This document shows positions 26,581-36,110 of a stretch of 64,000 nucleotides of DNA, piece by piece. Under the pieces are notes generated by a model. The model searched no databases and was not told the origin of the DNA. It was given only the letters and a program-made list of their open reading frames with translations. The first letter of the stretch is position 1. Each line of letters opens with the position of its first letter. A program made the translations under genes and the position numbers. The stretch is from Massilia arenae. GTDB taxonomy: Bacteria > Pseudomonadota > Gammaproteobacteria > Burkholderiales > Burkholderiaceae_D. The stretch covers positions 217,109 to 281,108 of the forward strand of contig NZ_VPFD01000002.1 in assembly GCF_008014745.1 (NCBI RefSeq), read 5' to 3'.

Positions 26581-27540
26581 TCACGTCAAATCGCGCTGCC
26601 CGAACAACCTTATCCTGGCCAGCACCTGCCCATGATCCGAGGCCTCGGGCAAGCCGAGATTAAGGTGGTCGTTCAGGTACACGACGTCCACCACCTCCCC
26701 GATCGCCCCCGGCAGCGCCGGATTGAATTCGGGCGACACCAGGATGTGGTCGATGGTCGAATGACGCGTGTCGTGCAGGATCGAGAAGCCGACATGGCGC
26801 TGGTGGTCGAGCCGGCGCTGCACCTGGCTGGCGTCGAACAAGCGCTCGCCGACCGGCGTGCCCTCGCCCAGCACGATCTCGGTGGTCACCGAATCGGCCA
26901 CGTCGTTGAAGTCGCCCAGTACGATGCGCGGCCGGCGGTTGGCGTGGGCCATGTCGGTGAGCAGCACGCGCAGCGCGGTGGCCTCGGTGCCGCGCCGGAC
27001 CAGCGAGCGCAGGCAGGCCAGCGCATACAGGTGCGGGTCGGCGCCGCTGTCGCTCGAACGGTAGTCGGGCCGGCGCGACTTGAGATGGACCACGATCACG
27101 TCGATCACCACCCCCGACGCCGCGATCACGCCCGCATGCAGCGGCGCGCGGGTGAACCGGTCCGGGTCGCGGCTGCCGGATGGCATCGTGACGTTATCCG
27201 GGAACATGGGCAGCTGCGATCCGGGCTCGGCCAGCGGCAGGCGCGAGACCAGGGCCACGCTCGGGGTCAGGCGCGGCGCGTTCGGGTCGGGGTCGAAGCC
27301 GATGTGGTGGGCGTCGCGATAGCGCCGGCTGCGCCGCAGCACTTCTTTCAGCACGCTCTGCGAAAAGATCTCCTGGAAGCCGATCACGTCGGCATTGATC
27401 AGGTCGAGCTGGTGCGCGGTCCAGTCGAGCTTGGCCTCGTATTCCTCGGCCGTGAAGGGCGCGAGGTTGTCATACAGCCGGGCGCCGGGCGGGGCCAGGT
27501 TGAAAGCATTGAAGGTGGCAAAGCGAAGTTCTTCCTGCAT
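26581..27540 (-). CDS. Endonuclease/exonuclease/phosphatase (EEP) family protein
   Basis: A 319-residue protein of the exonuclease III / DNase I fold. The signature residues are visible: FATFNAFNLAP at the start (Asn), GFQEIFS with metal-binding Glu near residue 53, VIDVIVVHLKSRRPD with the catalytic His, RIVLGDFNDVADS with Asp/Asn, STIDHILVS and SDHGQVLA with the final Asp-His. No signal peptide is present, so it is probably cytoplasmic. The natural substrate (DNA, RNA or phospholipid-like) cannot be told. It lies tail to tail with the GGDEF gene, 23 bp apart, and is divergent from ybaK. Confidence 0.85.
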   Translation of the reverse strand: MQEELRFATFNAFNLAPPGARLYDNLAPFTAEEYEAKLDWTAHQLDLINADVIGFQEIFSQSVLKEVLRRSRRYRDAHHIGFDPDPNAPRLTPSVALVSRLPLAEPGSQLPMFPDNVTMPSGSRDPDRFTRAPLHAGVIAASGVVIDVIVVHLKSRRPDYRSSDSGADPHLYALACLRSLVRRGTEATALRVLLTDMAHANRRPRIVLGDFNDVADSVTTEIVLGEGTPVGERLFDASQVQRRLDHQRHVGFSILHDTRHSTIDHILVSPEFNPALPGAIGEVVDVVYLNDHLNLGLPEASDHGQVLARIRLFGQRDLT

Positions 27541-27578
27541 AATAGAAACCCCTATTGATCGTCTTTAGCGTAACACGC

Positions 27579-28070
27579 ATGGCCAAGAAAGAGCACGTCT
27601 CAGAGACACCCGCCACCCAGTTCCTGCGCAAGCATGCCGTCGCATTTTCCGAGCATCCTTATGAGTACGAAGAGCATGGCGGCACCGCAGTGTCCTCGAA
27701 TGCGCTCGGCGTGCCCGAACACGACGTCGTCAAGACCCTGGTCATGCAGGACGAGGCCGCCAAGCCGCTCATCGTGCTGATGCATGGCGACTGCAAAGTG
27801 TCGACCAAGAACCTGGCGCGCGCCATCCCCTGCAAGTCGGTCGAGCCGTGCAAGCCGGACGTCGCCCAGCGCCACTCAGGGTATCTGGTCGGCGGCACCT
27901 CGCCGTTCGGCATCCGCAAGGCAATGCCGGTCTACGTCGAGGAAAGCATCCTGGCGCTGGACAAGATCTACATCAATGGCGGCCGCCGCGGCTACCTGGT
28001 CGGCATCGATCCGAAGGTGCTGGTCGACGTGCTGAAGGCGCGCCCCGTGCAATGCGCCCTGGCCGAGTAA
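27579..28070 (+). CDS. ybaK: Cys-tRNA(Pro) deacylase YbaK
   Basis: YbaK removes cysteine wrongly attached to tRNA-Pro. The 163-residue protein matches the YbaK/ProX fold: AVAFSEHPYEYEEHGGTAVS, NALGVPEHDVVKTLVM, and the conserved HGDCKVSTKNLAR and GYLVGGTSPFGIRKAMPVYV segments; the GGTSPFG motif with the lysine two residues on is characteristic. The ATG at 27579 was chosen; the longer in-frame start at 27555 has no support. Confidence 0.93.
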   Translation: MAKKEHVSETPATQFLRKHAVAFSEHPYEYEEHGGTAVSSNALGVPEHDVVKTLVMQDEAAKPLIVLMHGDCKVSTKNLARAIPCKSVEPCKPDVAQRHSGYLVGGTSPFGIRKAMPVYVEESILALDKIYINGGRRGYLVGIDPKVLVDVLKARPVQCALAE

Positions 28071-28152
28071 CTTTATCCTTCGCGATCCGATGGTGTATAT
28101 TCACGACCGATTTCCGGTAATGACCTTGGGCCGGAACCCACTGAGAGACTAG

Positions 28153-28776
28153 ATGAACACCCTGATTGCCACCATCGCCGCCTATTTGCTCGGCTCGATT
28201 TCCTTCGCGGTCGTGATGAGCCGCGTCTTCGGCCTGTCCGACCCGCGCACCTATGGCTCCAAGAACCCCGGCGCCACCAATGTGCTGCGCAGCGGCAGCA
28301 AGAAGGCCGCGATCGCCACCCTGGTCGGCGACGCCGCCAAGGGCTGGCTGGCGGTCTGGCTGGCGGTGCAGTTCGGCGCCGACGTCGGCCTGGACGACAC
28401 CGGCATCGCCCTGGTCGCGATTGCCGTCTTCCTCGGCCACCTGTGGCCCGTGTTCTTCCGCTTCGTGGGCGGCAAGGGCGTGGCCACCGCGCTGGGCGTG
28501 CTGCTCGGCATCAATCCATGGCTCGGCCTGGCGACCCTGGCCACCTGGCTGATCGTCGCCTATGCCTTCCGCTATTCCTCGCTGGCGGCCCTGGTCGCCT
28601 CGATCTTCGCGCCGTTCTACTACGGCCTGCTGTTCGGCGTCGATCCGATCCTGTTCGCCGTGTTCGTGATGAGCGCGCTGCTGCTGTGGCGCCATAGCGC
28701 CAATATCGGCAACCTGATCGCGGGCAAGGAATCGAAGATCGGCAGCAAGTCTGCCGGGGCCAAGAAGGCAAAATAA
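28153..28776 (+). CDS. plsY: Glycerol-3-phosphate acyltransferase PlsY
   Basis: PlsY makes lysophosphatidic acid from acyl-phosphate and glycerol 3-phosphate, the first step of membrane phospholipid synthesis. The 207-residue membrane protein has about five hydrophobic segments and the family motifs [14 protein letters not shown] (motif 1 near residue 36) and [21 protein letters not shown] (motif 2 near 97, shortened here). The lysine-rich C-terminus is cytoplasmic. A terminator follows directly. Confidence 0.95.
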   Translation: MNTLIATIAAYLLGSISFAVVMSRVFGLSDPRTYGSKNPGATNVLRSGSKKAAIATLVGDAAKGWLAVWLAVQFGADVGLDDTGIALVAIAVFLGHLWPVFFRFVGGKGVATALGVLLGINPWLGLATLATWLIVAYAFRYSSLAALVASIFAPFYYGLLFGVDPILFAVFVMSALLLWRHSANIGNLIAGKESKIGSKSAGAKKAK

Positions 28777-28778
28777 AG

Positions 28779-28800
28779 CCGGCGCGCGCCGGATTTTCTT
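28779..28800 (+). terminator. Terminator after plsY
   Basis: A 14-nt GC palindrome (CCGGCGCGCGCCGG) 3 nt after the stop codon, followed by ATTTTCTT. Confidence 0.65.
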
Positions 28801-28867
28801 GCAGGCGTTACCATTCGTCTCGAACAGCGGCACATCCGTGCCGCGCCGGACAGAAAGGTGGTAAGCC

Positions 28868-29533
28868 GTGAGCAAGCAACTCAGGATCGATTTTGTGTCG
28901 GACGTCTCGTGCCCATGGTGCGCGATCGGCCTGAAATCGCTGGAACAGGCCCTGTTGAAGGTCGGCGACGAGGTGCGCGTCGACCTGCATTTCCAGCCCT
29001 TCGAGCTGAACCCCGACATGGGACCGGACGGCCAGGACATCGTCGAGCACGTGACGCAGAAATATGGCGCCACGGCCGAGCAGCAAGCCGCCACCCGCGA
29101 GACGATCCGCGAACGCGGCGCCGCCGTCGGTTTTACCTTCGACATGGAGCGGCGCGGCCGCATCTACAACACCTTCGACGCCCACCGCCTGCTGGCCTGG
29201 GCCGAGGACGAAGGCAAGCAGCGCCAGCTCAAGACCGCACTGCTGGAAGCCTATTTCACCCGCTGTGAAGACCCGAGCAACCACGAGGTGCTGCTGCGCA
29301 CGGCCGAAAGCGTCGGCCTGGACCGTGAGCGGGCCGCCATCATCCTGGGCTCCAATGAATATGCGGAAGACGTGCGCACGCGCGAGCAATTCTTCCAGCG
29401 CGCCGGCGTCAAGTCGGTGCCGGCGATCATCATCAACCAGCGCCATCTGATTTCCGGTGGCCAGCCGCCCGAAGTGTTCGAGCGGGCGCTGCGCGAGATT
29501 CCGGGGCTCGAACCGGAAGCCAACCCTACGTAA
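28868..29533 (+). CDS. DsbA family oxidoreductase (FrnE/polyketide-isomerase type)
   Basis: A 221-residue thioredoxin-fold protein without signal peptide. The active-site pair is in SDVSCPWCAIG near residue 16, and the fold continues through a helical insertion to GVKSVPAIIINQRHLISGGQ with the conserved cis-proline (VPAI). This layout matches the cytoplasmic DsbA-like FrnE group, which acts in thiol redox reactions or oxidative stress. The GTG start at 28868 was used. The 3' end overlaps the convergent EEP gene by 8 nt. Confidence 0.9.
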   Translation: MSKQLRIDFVSDVSCPWCAIGLKSLEQALLKVGDEVRVDLHFQPFELNPDMGPDGQDIVEHVTQKYGATAEQQAATRETIRERGAAVGFTFDMERRGRIYNTFDAHRLLAWAEDEGKQRQLKTALLEAYFTRCEDPSNHEVLLRTAESVGLDRERAAIILGSNEYAEDVRTREQFFQRAGVKSVPAIIINQRHLISGGQPPEVFERALREIPGLEPEANPT

Positions 29534-30371
29534 GTTCCAGCACCACCGGCTGATGATCCGACGCCGCCGTCTCCGACTGCACGTCGAGCGCCGTCAGCCG
29601 CGACGCCAGGTCGTCGGTCACGAAGAAATAGTCATAGCACTCAGGCCGCTCGGGCCACGGGAAACCGTGCAGCCCGGTGGTCGGTGCGCGCGCCATATCG
29701 CCGTGCACCACGCGCCAGGCGTCCACCAGCGGCAGCGCGCCGGGTTCCGGCGCCGCCAGCAGCGCCTGGTAATCCGGCGCATCGGGCGCGAAATTGAAAT
29801 CGCCGCACAGGATCGCCGAACCGGGCCGGAAGCCCAGCTGGAACGGCGCATCGAGGTTCGGATCGGGCTGGAACAGGCGCGAGCGGGCGCAGGCTTCGGC
29901 ATGCAGCTCGCGGATGCGCGCCACTTGCGCCATGCGCTGCGGCGGCGAATAGTATTCCAGGTGCGTGGTCAGCAGGCGCAGCTTGCCGGTCGGCGCATCG
30001 ATCACGGTTTCGAGCAGGCCGCGCGGCATGCCGGCGGGGTGCTCCGGATCGGCCGGCCAGGGCAGCAAGTGACGGTGCACCTGCGAGATACGGTACTTGG
30101 AGAGAATCAGGTTGCCGAACAGGCGCGGAACGTTGTTCTTGTAGATTTCACTCGGGGCGTGCTCCATCGCGTGGTAGCCGCCGAATGCGCCGCTGAGCTG
30201 CTTGAACTGGTTGGCGCTGGCGCTGCCCTCGAGCTCGGGGTGGTTGGCGGCCACCTCCTGCAGGCAGATCACATCGGGGTTCAGCCGGCGCAGCACGTCG
30301 ATGATCGCGTGGATGCGTATCCTTCCGTCCTTGCCACAACCCCAACGAATATTCCAGCTTACTACGCGCAT
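29526..30371 (-). CDS. Second EEP-family hydrolase
   Basis: A 281-residue protein of the same fold as the gene at 26581 but not closely similar. It starts RVVSWNIRWG (Asn), has VICLQEVAANHPEL with metal-binding Glu near residue 40, LLTTHLEYYS with the catalytic His, SAILCGDFNFAPD, and ends in SDHQPVVLEL. No signal peptide. It was not possible to tell whether it acts on DNA, RNA or a small phosphoester. Convergent with the DsbA-like gene. Confidence 0.85.
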   Translation of the reverse strand: MRVVSWNIRWGCGKDGRIRIHAIIDVLRRLNPDVICLQEVAANHPELEGSASANQFKQLSGAFGGYHAMEHAPSEIYKNNVPRLFGNLILSKYRISQVHRHLLPWPADPEHPAGMPRGLLETVIDAPTGKLRLLTTHLEYYSPPQRMAQVARIRELHAEACARSRLFQPDPNLDAPFQLGFRPGSAILCGDFNFAPDAPDYQALLAAPEPGALPLVDAWRVVHGDMARAPTTGLHGFPWPERPECYDYFFVTDDLASRLTALDVQSETAASDHQPVVLELT

Positions 30372-30492
30372 TGTTCACCTCCGTAAATCTTGATCGACGG
30401 ATATTGCCACCGTTTGGCGAGCAACGGTCACACGGTAGGATCGATGTCAGGCTGGCAAGTTCAATGGCGAATTCGAGCGCTTTCCTTGTTAT

Positions 30493-31533
30493 TCAGGCAG
30501 CTTCGAGCTCGTCCAGCGGCCAGCGCGGGCGCACCGTGAAGGCGTAATCGCGCTGGGCCAGCGCCGGGTTGCGCTCAAGGCGCATGGCGCCGGCGAAGGC
30601 GATCATGGCGCCATTATCGGTGCAGAATTCCAGCTCCGGGTAATAGACCTTGAACTTGCGCTTGGCGGCGGCCGCGTTCAGCGATTCGCGCAATTGCTTG
30701 TTGGCGCCGACACCGCCCGCGATCACGAGGCGCTTCAGGCCCGTGTGCTTCATTGCACTGACGCATTTCGCGGTGAGCACGTCGACGATTGCATCGACGA
30801 AGCCGCGCGCGATATTCGCCTTGTCCTGCTCGCAGATATTGGCGATGACCTTCTCTTCGTGGTTCTTGACCACGGTGAGCACCGCCGTCTTCAGTCCCGA
30901 GAAGCTGAAGTTGAAATCCTTGCTGTGAAGCATAGGACGGGGCAGGGTATAGGCGGTCGGATCGCCGAACTCCGCCAGGCGAGAAATCGCCGGACCGCCC
31001 GGGTAGCCCAGGCCCAGCAGCTTGGCCGACTTGTCGAAGGCCTCGCCGGCCGCGTCGTCCAGGGTCTCGCCCAGCAAGGTATAGCTGCCGACGCCGTCGA
31101 CCCGCATCAATTGCGTATGCCCGCCCGAGACCAGCAGGGCCAGGAACGGGAATTCCGGACGCTCGGACGCCAGCAGCGGCGACAGCAGGTGACCCTCGAG
31201 GTGGTGCACGCCGAGCACGGGTTTATCGAGCGCCAGCGCCAGGCTGCAGGCGACCGAGGAGCCGACCAGCAGCGCGCCGGCCAGGCCCGGGCCTTGCGTG
31301 TAGGCGATGGCGTCGATATTCGACGCCGGCAGGTCTGCGCGCTTGAGGACTTCGTCCAGCAGCGGAATGGCGCGCCGGATATGGTCGCGCGAAGCGAGTT
31401 CCGGCACCACCCCGCCATACTCCTCGTGCATGGCGACCTGCGAGTGCAGGGCGTGGGACAGCAGGCCGCGCTCGGTGTCATACAGAGCAAAGCCGGTTTC
31501 ATCGCAGGAGGATTCGACGCCGAGAACGATCAT
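30493..31533 (-). CDS. tsaD: tRNA t6A37 threonylcarbamoyltransferase TsaD
   Basis: TsaD transfers the threonylcarbamoyl group to A37 of ANN-reading tRNAs. The 346-residue ASKHA-fold protein has [17 protein letters not shown] at the N-terminus, metal-binding histidines in [14 protein letters not shown], the ATP-binding SGGHTQL and [10 protein letters not shown] motifs and late [13 protein letters not shown]. It works with TsaE (at 16 kb here), TsaB and TsaC. It is separated from the rpsU block by three other genes. The 121-bp gap downstream of the EEP start shows no clear signal. Confidence 0.97.
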   Translation of the reverse strand: MIVLGVESSCDETGFALYDTERGLLSHALHSQVAMHEEYGGVVPELASRDHIRRAIPLLDEVLKRADLPASNIDAIAYTQGPGLAGALLVGSSVACSLALALDKPVLGVHHLEGHLLSPLLASERPEFPFLALLVSGGHTQLMRVDGVGSYTLLGETLDDAAGEAFDKSAKLLGLGYPGGPAISRLAEFGDPTAYTLPRPMLHSKDFNFSFSGLKTAVLTVVKNHEEKVIANICEQDKANIARGFVDAIVDVLTAKCVSAMKHTGLKRLVIAGGVGANKQLRESLNAAAAKRKFKVYYPELEFCTDNGAMIAFAGAMRLERNPALAQRDYAFTVRPRWPLDELEAA

Positions 31534-31591
31534 GGGAGGAGCAGTTTGAATTAGGCAGAACCGTCGATTTTACCGTACGGTTCGTTCGAAT

Positions 31592-32653
31592 TCACGGACG
31601 CTGCAATAACTCCTTGTGCGCTTGACGCAACATGCTCTCGGTCTCTTCCCAGCCGATGCAGCCATCGGTCACCGAGCAGCCATAGGTCAGCTGCGACAGG
31701 TCGGCGGGAATCGCCTGGCTGCCGCTGACGATATTCGACTCGATCATCACGCCCAACAGCGATTGGTTGCCATGACGAATCTGCTGGATCACGTCCGACA
31801 TCACCAGCGGCTGCAGTTCCGGCTTCTTGTAGCTGTTGGCATGCGAGCAGTCGACCACCAGGTTGGCCGGCAACTTGGCCTTGGTCAGCGCCTGCTCGGC
31901 AATCGCGACAGACACCGAATCGTAGTTCGGCCGGCCGCCACCGCCGCGCAGCACCACGTGGCCGTAGGCATTGCCGCTGGTGCGCACGATCGACACCGAG
32001 CCCTGGCCATTGATGCCCAGGAAGGCATGCGGATTGGCCGAGGACAGCACCGCATTGATCGCGATGCTGACGTCGCCGTCGGTGCCGTTCTTGAAGCCCA
32101 CTGGCGTGGACAGGCCGGACGACATCTCGCGGTGGGTCTGCGATTCGGTGGTACGCGCGCCGATCGCGGTCCAGGCGATCAGGTCGCCCAGGTATTGCGG
32201 GGAAATCGGGTCCAGCGCCTCGGTCGCGGTCGGCAAGCCCAGCTCGCACACGTCGAGCAGGAAGCGGCGCGCGCGTTCCATGCCAACGTCGACGCGGAAC
32301 GAGTCGTCCATGAACGGATCGTTGATATAGCCCTTCCAGCCGGTGGTGGTGCGGGGCTTCTCGAAATACACGCGCATCACCAGCACCATGGTCTCGCTGA
32401 CTTCGTCCTGCAACGCCTTCAGGCGGCGCGCATAGTCGAGGCCGGCTTCCGGATCGTGGATCGAGCAGGGGCCGACCACGACGAACAGGCGCTTGTCCTG
32501 GCGATCCAGGATATTGCGCAGCGTCTCGCGACCACCCATGACGGTCGCATAGGCGCGGTCGCTCAGCGGCAGGGTCGCATGGAGCTCGACCGGCGTAGGC
32601 ATGCGGGTGAACGAGCTGACGTTGGTATTTTCGATTTGAGGCGTGCTGGTCAT
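31592..32653 (-). CDS. aroG: 3-deoxy-7-phosphoheptulonate synthase, AroG type
   Basis: DAHP synthase catalyses the first step of the shikimate pathway from phosphoenolpyruvate and erythrose 4-phosphate. The 353-residue protein matches class I enzymes of E. coli AroG/F/H type: VVVGPCSIHDPEAGLDYA, RVYFEKPRTTTGWKGYINDP, GARTTESQTHRE, VDCSHANSYKK and ESNIVSGSQ. Which aromatic amino acid feeds back is not shown. Start at the ATG 32653 agrees with family length; longer upstream frames lack homology. Its start is separated by 136 bp from the divergent ybiB. Confidence 0.96.
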   Translation of the reverse strand: MTSTPQIENTNVSSFTRMPTPVELHATLPLSDRAYATVMGGRETLRNILDRQDKRLFVVVGPCSIHDPEAGLDYARRLKALQDEVSETMVLVMRVYFEKPRTTTGWKGYINDPFMDDSFRVDVGMERARRFLLDVCELGLPTATEALDPISPQYLGDLIAWTAIGARTTESQTHREMSSGLSTPVGFKNGTDGDVSIAINAVLSSANPHAFLGINGQGSVSIVRTSGNAYGHVVLRGGGGRPNYDSVSVAIAEQALTKAKLPANLVVDCSHANSYKKPELQPLVMSDVIQQIRHGNQSLLGVMIESNIVSGSQAIPADLSQLTYGCSVTDGCIGWEETESMLRQAHKELLQRP

Positions 32654-32789
32654 GGTGCTGTCTGGTTTTTTCAGGTGGATCGGCCAGTGTAGACGGAAAT
32701 TGCTGCACGTGCACAAGCGATGCCGCAAAAACCCTATGCCGCTGCTGCCTGTGCTGCAGGCCAGTCCCGTTCCCGTGTATCCTTTTGCT

Positions 32790-33776
32790 ATGACTACCGA
32801 CACGAATGATATCGAGCGCTTTGTCGCCGCCCCCTTCATCAAGGAAATCGGCCGCGGCGTCAAAGGCGCGCGCAGCATGACGCGCGAGGATGCGCGCGCG
32901 CTCTACGCCGCCATGCTGGAAGGCCGGGTCTCGGACCTGGAACTGGGCGCCATCCTGCTCGCCATGCGCATCAAGGGCGAGTCCGTGGATGAACTCGGCG
33001 GCTTCATGGACGCCGCCGCCGCCTCGTTCTCGCCCCTGCCCACGCCGCGCGGCGAGTTCGCCCCGGTGCTGATCCCGACCTATAACGGCGCGCGCAAGCT
33101 GGCCAACCTGACGCCGCTGCTGGCCCTGCTGCTGGCGCGCGAAGGCGTGCCGACCCTGGTGCATGGCGTGCGCACCGACCCGGGGCGCGTGACCACCGCC
33201 GAGATCCTGGGGGCGCTGGGCCTGACTGAAGCCACGACCGCGGCCGAGGTGCAGAACGAGTTCGTCCACCTGCGTCCAGCCTTCATGCCGATCGAGCACC
33301 TGGCCCCGCGGCTGGCCCAGATGCTGTCGCTGCGGCGGGTGCTGGGCGTGCGCAATTCGACCCATACCCTGGTCAAGATCCTGCAACCCTTCGACGGCCC
33401 GGCGCTGCGCCTGGTGTCGTACACCCATCCCGAATACCTGGAAACCCTGGGCGGATTCTTCGAGGGCGTGGATAGCGAGACCCAGGGCGACGCCTTCCTG
33501 ATGCGCGGCACCGAGGGCGAGACCGTGGCCCATCCGCACCGCGCCCAGCGCATCGACTGGTTCCATGCCGGCCAGCGCGCGCTGCTGGTCGAGCGCGATG
33601 CGCCGACCGACGACTTGTCCGAGGTGCCCGATGGCCGTGACGCGGCCACCACTGCGGCCTGGATCGGCGCCGCGCTGCGCGGCGAAGTGCCGGTGCCGGC
33701 CTCGATCGCGACCCAGGTGGCGTATTGCGTGGAAGTGTCGCGCAAGATCCGCGCGCGCAGCCAGCCCCTGGAATAG
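32790..33776 (+). CDS. ybiB: DNA-binding protein YbiB (TrpD2 family)
   Basis: A 328-residue protein related to anthranilate phosphoribosyltransferase (TrpD). It has the TrpD-like helical first domain (EDARALYAAMLEGRVSDLEL) and phosphoribosyl fold, with PTYNGARKLANLTPLLALLL in place of the normal PRPP-binding loop. E. coli YbiB has lost the enzyme activity and binds nucleic acids; the same is likely here, by family. The ATG at 32790 agrees with the YbiB start. A long in-frame upstream extension from 32643 overlaps the aroG start and has no homology. Confidence 0.9.
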   Translation: MTTDTNDIERFVAAPFIKEIGRGVKGARSMTREDARALYAAMLEGRVSDLELGAILLAMRIKGESVDELGGFMDAAAASFSPLPTPRGEFAPVLIPTYNGARKLANLTPLLALLLAREGVPTLVHGVRTDPGRVTTAEILGALGLTEATTAAEVQNEFVHLRPAFMPIEHLAPRLAQMLSLRRVLGVRNSTHTLVKILQPFDGPALRLVSYTHPEYLETLGGFFEGVDSETQGDAFLMRGTEGETVAHPHRAQRIDWFHAGQRALLVERDAPTDDLSEVPDGRDAATTAAWIGAALRGEVPVPASIATQVAYCVEVSRKIRARSQPLE

Positions 33777-33842
33777 CTGCTGACCTGGGCCCGCTACTGG
33801 CATTACAATGGCGGGTTCGACGGACGGCGGGAAGCAGCAAGC

Positions 33843-35060
33843 ATGGCAAAACAATACGATGTGGCGGTGATCGGCGCGGGCGCGGCCGGGATGATGTGCG
33901 CGGCCGTGGCGGCCCAGCAGGGCAAGCACGTGGTGCTGATTGACCATGCCGGCAAGCTGGCCGAGAAGATCCGCATCTCCGGCGGCGGCCGCTGCAATTT
34001 CACCAATATCAATGCCGGCCCGCAAAACTACCTGTCGCAGAATCCGCACTTCTGCAAGAGCGCGTTGTCGCGCTACACTGCCCAGGATTTCCTGGCGCTG
34101 GTGAAGAAATACCGCATCAGCCACCACGAAAAGCACAAGGGGCAATTGTTCTGCAACGACTCGGCCGAGCAGATCATCGCCATGCTGCGCGCCGAGTGCG
34201 ATGCCGGCAGCGTGGAATGGCGGATGCCGTGCAAGGTGGCCGGTGTGCAAAAACTGGAGACCGGTTTCTCGATCGACACGGATGGCGGCGAATTGCTGGT
34301 CGACAGCGTCGTGGTCGCCACTGGCGGCCTGTCGATCCCCAAGATCGGCGCGACCGACCTCGGCTACCGCATCGCCAAACAATTTGACCTGAAGCTGGTG
34401 GAAACCCGTCCCGGCCTGGTGCCGCTGACCTTCGACGGCCCCAGCTGGGAGCCCTTCGTGCCGCTGGCCGGCATCGCGCTCGAGGTCGAGGTGAGCACGG
34501 GCAGCGCGAAAGGGAAGGGGAACTTGCGCGGTCATTTCCGCGAAGACTTGCTGTTCACGCACCGCGGCCTGTCCGGCCCGGCGATCCTGCAGATTTCCAG
34601 CTACTGGCAGCCGGGCACGCCGATCGTGCTCGACCTGCTGCCCGAGATGGATGTGGCAGAGACCCTGATCGGCCTGAAGAAAACCGAGAAAAAGCAGCTG
34701 GGCAATGTGCTGGCCCAATGGCTGCCGGCGCGCCTGGCCGACGGCTTGCTGACAGCCAATGGCTTCGACCCGGCTGCGCGCCTGCCCGACATGACCGACG
34801 CGAAATTGCGCAAACTGGGCGACGCGATCAACCGCTGGGCGATCGTGCCGACCGGCTCGGAAGGATATCGCAAGGCCGAGGTGACGCTGGGCGGTGTCGA
34901 CACTAAAGAACTGTCGCAGCAGACCATGATGGCCAATAAAGTGCCGGGTTTGTACTTCATCGGCGAGACGGTCGACGTCACCGGCTGGCTGGGTGGATAC
35001 AACTTCCAATGGGCCTGGGCATCGGGTGTCGCGGCCGGTCTAGCGCTTGCCAATGGTTGA
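33843..35060 (+). CDS. NAD(P)/FAD-dependent oxidoreductase of the HI0933 (BaiN/YhiN) family
   Basis: A 405-residue flavoprotein with the Rossmann FAD motif VAVIGAGAAGMMCA at the N-terminus, the family signature KIRISGGGRCNFTNI near residue 43, and SVVVATGGLSIPKIGATDLG. The C-terminal part ends TGWLGGYNFQWAWASGVAAG, also family-typical. HI0933-type proteins are flavin-binding oxidoreductases; the natural substrate in most bacteria is unknown. Its ATG has a GGCGGG-type ribosome site ~10 nt upstream. Confidence 0.92.
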   Translation: MAKQYDVAVIGAGAAGMMCAAVAAQQGKHVVLIDHAGKLAEKIRISGGGRCNFTNINAGPQNYLSQNPHFCKSALSRYTAQDFLALVKKYRISHHEKHKGQLFCNDSAEQIIAMLRAECDAGSVEWRMPCKVAGVQKLETGFSIDTDGGELLVDSVVVATGGLSIPKIGATDLGYRIAKQFDLKLVETRPGLVPLTFDGPSWEPFVPLAGIALEVEVSTGSAKGKGNLRGHFREDLLFTHRGLSGPAILQISSYWQPGTPIVLDLLPEMDVAETLIGLKKTEKKQLGNVLAQWLPARLADGLLTANGFDPAARLPDMTDAKLRKLGDAINRWAIVPTGSEGYRKAEVTLGGVDTKELSQQTMMANKVPGLYFIGETVDVTGWLGGYNFQWAWASGVAAGLALANG

Positions 35061-35120
35061 TGTGTCAATCGCGGCACACCACGATTGACAGCGAGATAAA
35101 CGCTTCCATTGATCGACAAA

Positions 35121-35132
35121 CGATGCTAGAAT
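35121..35132 (+). promoter_or_regulatory. Probable rpsU promoter, extended -10
   Basis: TGCTAGAAT ends at 35132, with the -10 hexamer TAGAAT and TG one base upstream. The -35 at 17 nt (TTCCAT) is weak, as is common for extended -10 promoters. Transcription would start near 35139, about 30 nt before the rpsU ATG. The rpoD promoter has the related box TGCTATAAT. Confidence 0.5.
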
Positions 35133-35168
35133 TTCGTTCTTCTCTAAATCCAACGGTTCAATTTTTAC

Positions 35169-35381
35169 ATGACCACTATCCGCCTTAAAGAAAACGAGCC
35201 GTTCGAAGTCGCAATGCGTCGCTTCAAACGCACCATCGAAAAAACCGGTCTGCTGACTGAACTGCGCGCACGCGAGTTCTACGAAAAGCCAACCGCAGAG
35301 CGCAAGCGCAAGCTGGCAGCTGCCGTGAAGCGTCACTACAAGCGCATCCGCAGCCAGCAACTGCCGAAGAAACTGTACTAA
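35169..35381 (+). CDS. rpsU: 30S ribosomal protein S21
   Basis: A 70-residue basic protein with [20 protein letters not shown] and [17 protein letters not shown], the full S21 sequence pattern. S21 helps mRNA recognition on the small subunit. It opens the rpsU-yqeY-dnaG-rpoD block, the macromolecular-synthesis cluster linking translation, replication and transcription initiation. Confidence 0.97.
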   Translation: MTTIRLKENEPFEVAMRRFKRTIEKTGLLTELRAREFYEKPTAERKRKLAAAVKRHYKRIRSQQLPKKLY

Positions 35382-35545
35382 TTACAGCTCAGCCGGCCAA
35401 GACCCGGTGACGGCGATGTCTGTCCCGGCGAGTCGCTGACGTCCGCAAGCCCGCTTCGGTTTCGCCGCAGCGGGTTTTGTCGTTTGTGCCAGGCCACACG
35501 CTGTCCCGGCACAGATCCAGTCACACCACCGAATACGGAGATTCC

Positions 35546-35995
35546 ATGAGCTTGAAAGAACAACTGACCGAAGACATGAAAGCAGCGATGCGCGCCAAGG
35601 AAAGCGGTCGCCTGTCCGCCGTGCGCCTGATCATCGCCGAAGTCAAGCGCAAGGAACTCGACGAACAGACCCAGCTGGACGACACCCAGGTGCTGGCCGT
35701 GATCGAAAAGATGATCAAGCAGCGCAAGGATTCGATCACCCAGTTCGAAGCCGGCGGCCGCGCCGACCTGGCCGACATCGAGAAGGCCGAGATGGCCATC
35801 CTGTCGACCTATATGCCTGCCGGCCTGTCTGACGAAGAAATCGCCGCCGAAGTCGCCGCCGCCGTGGCCGCCACCGGCGCCAGCGGTCCGCAAGACATGG
35901 GCAAGCTGATGGGCGTGCTCAAGCCGAAGCTGGCGGGCCGTGCCGACATGACCGTCGTCTCGGGCCTGGTCAAGAAGGCCCTGGCCGGCGCCTGA
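35546..35995 (+). CDS. GatB/YqeY domain protein
   Basis: A 149-residue protein with a helical YqeY fold: SLKEQLTEDMKAAMRAKESG, AVRLIIAEVKRKELDEQ, EKMIKQRKDSITQFEAGGR, LSTYMPAGLSDEEIAAEVA and a C-terminal MGKLMGVLKPKLAGRADM. The domain is also found at the end of the amidotransferase GatB, where it contacts tRNA, but free YqeY has no known activity. It lies between rpsU and dnaG, its usual place in this order. Ribosome site CGGAG precedes the ATG at 35546. A strong hairpin follows the stop. Confidence 0.93.
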   Translation: MSLKEQLTEDMKAAMRAKESGRLSAVRLIIAEVKRKELDEQTQLDDTQVLAVIEKMIKQRKDSITQFEAGGRADLADIEKAEMAILSTYMPAGLSDEEIAAEVAAAVAATGASGPQDMGKLMGVLKPKLAGRADMTVVSGLVKKALAGA

Positions 35996-36003
35996 TAAGC
36001 CAC

Positions 36004-36045
36004 ATGATGTTCCCGCGCGCTATCGTGCGGGAACATCATCTTGTT
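36004..36045 (+). terminator. Terminator or attenuator hairpin between yqeY and dnaG
   Basis: A perfect 13-bp stem (ATGATGTTCCCGC and its complement) with a 10-nt loop, followed by CTTGTTGC. The weak T tract suggests partial read-through into dnaG, which would fit a rpsU-dnaG attenuator. A TATAGT at 36074 might be the -10 of a separate dnaG promoter, with a poor -35. Confidence 0.65.
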
Positions 36046-36110
36046 GCATATCAATTTGCAGCAAACGCTGCGGTATAGTCTGACTCTAGACAAACACTGT
36101 GTAACGCCAA

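Noticed and set aside
31551..35009. Minus-strand open frame of 1152 codons running across aroG, ybiB and the flavoprotein gene.
   Set aside because: It is the antisense or off-frame reading of three genes with clear families; the composition (Arg/His/Gln-rich) is typical of shadow frames in high-GC DNA.
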